Origin: Geobacter sp. DSM 9736
Lineage (GTDB): Bacteria > Desulfobacterota > Desulfuromonadia > Geobacterales > Geobacteraceae
Length of the DNA: 64,000 bases
NCBI RefSeq assembly: GCF_900187405.1
Contig: NZ_LT896716.1
Span: 806,001-870,000 of the forward strand
Direction: 5' to 3'
Positions 61,950 to 64,000 of this stretch are shown one piece after another. The notes under the pieces were generated by a model. The model was not told where the DNA came from and ran no database searches. It saw nothing but the letters and a program-made list of their open reading frames with translations. The position numbers and the translations under genes are program-made. Positions within the stretch are counted from its first letter, which is position 1. Every line of letters starts with the position of its first letter.

Positions 61950-64000
61950 ATGATCTTCAGGCTTCTCCATTCCGTCATATATTCGGTTCTCGTGCTGACC
62001 CTGACGGGTATTCCGCAGGCGGCCCTGGCCGTCGTGAGCTGCCAGGACACGATCAACACGAACACGAGCATCCGCTACAGCGATGCCCTTGTCTCGTTCA
62101 AGTCATACAACGGGAAGACATACGCTATTGCCAGATCGGCGGCGACGGGAGGGACTTCCGCCGCAGAGACGTTCTTCGACTTTACTGCCAACATCACCCG
62201 CGCGTATGCGCTGACCGGCGACTCTACCGGCTCCCTCAAAAATCTCCTTTCACTTGGCCAGTACGGAGCCGCAACCCCCGTCAGGATAACCAGCACAGAG
62301 ATCCAGCAGTTCATCCTTACCCAGTACGGCAAATATCTCGGAAGCTCAGCCACTGCCAAGAGCAGTTACATAGACGCCTGGAAAGAGTACGGCTCAGGCG
62401 GGTTCACCGCCATCGATGGATCGATCCTCCCCTATACGAACTGGCCCTCACCGGTTTACACGGGGCAGAACCCGCAGGCCGTCGTCATGGGAGCGGACGG
62501 CACATGGACAAGCGGGCTCGATGGGCTGAGAACAGCCCAGATAGTACAGTTCGACGGAGTCCTCGACTGTGCCACCGATTTTTCCCAACCACAGTCGGGT
62601 ACCGGTACAACCACGACCCCGCCGCCGACCGGTTCAGGCGATCCCGACCTGGCGAAGCCCGTATGCGGCCAGGATGTGAATGGTAACGGCTATGCTGCCG
62701 ACCCGGGAGAGATCGCAAACTGCCTCCAGACGGCACAGGGACTTCTCTGCCCGATCAGCGCCGTCAACTGCGTTGAAAGCTACTCCTCCCCTGTGTGTCC
62801 CGCCGGATCAGCGTTGGACACCTCACGTGACATGTGCCAGGCCCCGGCCGGAGTCACATGCGGAGCAGGCTATACCTATGATGCTTCCATCGACCGATGC
62901 GTCCAGCCAGTCACCTGCCCGGATGGCGGCACATTCAACGCGGTGACCGATCAGTGCGAAAAGCTGGTCCTGAACGAGTGTCCAACCGGCTACACCTATG
63001 ACAGCACGTTGGACGCCTGCCGCATGAGCGCGAACTGTTCAGGGACTCTCAACCCGGCTAAGGACCGCTGTGAGACTCCACCCGCCTGGAAATGCCCGAC
63101 CGGTTTTACCTACAACGCATCCAGCGCCAAATGCGAGGCAACGCCATACTGTCCGACCGGAACGGCATACGATGCCGGCAGAGATCGTTGCGAGGTTTCC
63201 ATCGGCAGTTGCCCGACCGGATACACCTACAACCTCGTCTTCGACAAATGTACCGCACCGGTCAGCTGTTCGTCCGGGGGAAGCCTCAACGGCACTACCG
63301 ATACATGCGAGACAACCAGTTCAATCTCATGCCCGGCAGGCACGACGTACAACGCTGCTAGTGGCAAATGCGAAGCCCAACCGACATGCTCCTCGCCTGG
63401 CAATTACAGTAAGACCTATGATCTCTGCCTCACTCCTTCAACAGGAACGGTCTGTCCGGCCGGGTACGCATACAGCTCGACTTATGGAACCTGTATCTCC
63501 AGCCCCTCCTGCGTTGGCGGGACATATAGCGCCGTCAATGACCGGTGCGAAACCCCCGTAAGCTACTCCTGCTCAAATGCTGGTTACTCCTACAACTCGG
63601 CAATGGGGCGCTGCGAGAAAACACCGGTCTGCTCCCAGGGTGCCTACAATGCGACCTACAATGTCTGCCTGCAGAGTCACACCCCCACCTGTTCCGCAGG
63701 TTATACTTACAACGCCGGGACAGGCCGGTGCGAACTCGTCCCGCAATGCGGCCAGGGAGCCTATAACCCTGTCACCAACAAATGTGAAAGCGGATCCAGC
63801 TATACTTATCCAGCTACTCCAGTCGTGACGGGCGGCGTAGTTTTCAATAAGCCTATCTATACTTCCAGCACCGGATTTCTTGACTATGTCTATAGCAGTT
63901 CCGGAAGCGGGCACACCATCATTTATGGATACACGGCAGCATCGTCATTCAGTGGCGGAATTCCTGTTTATGTCTATCCACCCTCGGGAAATCTCGCTTT
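61950..64000 (+). CDS. Long secreted cysteine-repeat protein of the transfer operon (cut by window end)
   Basis: Open from the ATG at 61950 to the end of the window, at least 683 codons, no stop. Signal peptide SVIYSVLVLTLTGIPQAALA. An N-terminal ~200-residue domain (FDFTANITRAYALTGDSTGS, ILPYTNWPSPVYTG) is followed by a TTTTPPPTGS linker, and then 17 cysteine modules of about 14–20 residues with the form C-x2-G-x2-(Y/F)-(N/D)-x4-(D/G)-x-C. After the array comes a Tyr/Ser/Gly-rich region. I know of no named family with this layout. It may be a surface adhesin or a second TraN-like protein. Confidence 0.7.
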   Translation, partial: MIFRLLHSVIYSVLVLTLTGIPQAALAVVSCQDTINTNTSIRYSDALVSFKSYNGKTYAIARSAATGGTSAAETFFDFTANITRAYALTGDSTGSLKNLLSLGQYGAATPVRITSTEIQQFILTQYGKYLGSSATAKSSYIDAWKEYGSGGFTAIDGSILPYTNWPSPVYTGQNPQAVVMGADGTWTSGLDGLRTAQIVQFDGVLDCATDFSQPQSGTGTTTTPPPTGSGDPDLAKPVCGQDVNGNGYAADPGEIANCLQTAQGLLCPISAVNCVESYSSPVCPAGSALDTSRDMCQAPAGVTCGAGYTYDASIDRCVQPVTCPDGGTFNAVTDQCEKLVLNECPTGYTYDSTLDACRMSANCSGTLNPAKDRCETPPAWKCPTGFTYNASSAKCEATPYCPTGTAYDAGRDRCEVSIGSCPTGYTYNLVFDKCTAPVSCSSGGSLNGTTDTCETTSSISCPAGTTYNAASGKCEAQPTCSSPGNYSKTYDLCLTPSTGTVCPAGYAYSSTYGTCISSPSCVGGTYSAVNDRCETPVSYSCSNAGYSYNSAMGRCEKTPVCSQGAYNATYNVCLQSHTPTCSAGYTYNAGTGRCELVPQCGQGAYNPVTNKCESGSSYTYPATPVVTGGVVFNKPIYTSSTGFLDYVYSSSGSGHTIIYGYTAASSFSGGIPVYVYPPSGNLA
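62796..63785 (+). repeat. Seventeen cysteine-rich tandem modules within the coding sequence
   Basis: Examples: CPTGYTYDSTLDAC, CPTGFTYNASSAKC, CPTGYTYNLVFDKC, CPAGYAYSSTYGTC, CSAGYTYNAGTGRC, CGQGAYNPVTNKC. Each module begins and ends with Cys, is 12–15 residues plus a short linker, and carries an aromatic residue before Asn/Asp. Degenerate copies (CSGTLNPAKDRC) show decay or length change. Confidence 0.8.

Overview
The window looks like a chromosomal segment of a Geobacter-type member of the Desulfuromonadota. The clues are the rpoS–apt start, many c-type cytochrome and copper genes, σ54 promoters, HD-GYP proteins, a Tat-exported [NiFe] hydrogenase and a likely selenoprotein. This assignment is inference from gene content; no rRNA or species marker is present.

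Layout. 0–1.3 kb: core genes (3' end of rpoS, apt) and three tRNA genes (Arg-CCT, Arg-TCG, Cys-GCA) ending in a terminator. 1.3–13 kb: accessory genes. These are a restriction-endonuclease-like protein, a Cu(I) P-type ATPase, a leftward multicopper oxidase/CopB/lipoprotein operon, cysK with an M23 peptidase, and small secreted, YHS and periplasmic proteins. 13–20 kb: an orphan flgC and a leftward hypABFCDE set for [NiFe]-hydrogenase maturation; hypF carries a 2-nt frameshift in its acylphosphatase motif. 20.5–27.7 kb: hydrogenase small and large subunits, two HD-GYP proteins with the same membrane input domain, a second multicopper oxidase and a monohaem cytochrome. 27.8–31.5 kb: two heavy-metal-binding (HMA) proteins, a DUF2318 protein, an FtsX/LolD-type ABC transporter and a single-domain response regulator, then a decayed second flgC. 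31.7–46.8 kb: a histidine kinase/NtrC-type regulator pair, a CusCBA-type metal efflux operon, and a run of periplasmic or redox proteins including a UGA-interrupted GrdB/PrdB-family gene and a VKOR–DsbA fusion.

46.9–64 kb: the end of an integrated conjugative element. Leftward genes encode a ParM-like actin with a partner, a small σ70-family factor, hypothetical proteins, a TrfA-like replication initiator beside an iteron array, and an AlpA-like regulator. A rightward F-type transfer operon follows: OmpA-like, DsbC-like, traA, L, E, K, B, V, C, a TraN-like protein, and a long cysteine-repeat protein cut by the window end. Its right end and any integrase, relaxase or coupling protein lie outside.

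How it fits together. Several promoters between 12.9 and 34.4 kb share a σ54-type −24/−12 element with an upstream dyad resembling GCAGAATATTCTGC. The kinase/NtrC-type pair at 31.7–34.3 kb is the obvious local candidate to act there. That would tie hydrogenase synthesis and maturation to copper efflux and periplasmic metal proteins. The kinase and both HD-GYP proteins share related membrane input domains. On the conjugative element, a 19-bp element lies about 40–50 bp before parM, alpA and the transfer operon, always in the same orientation relative to the gene, and the element encodes its own σ-like protein.
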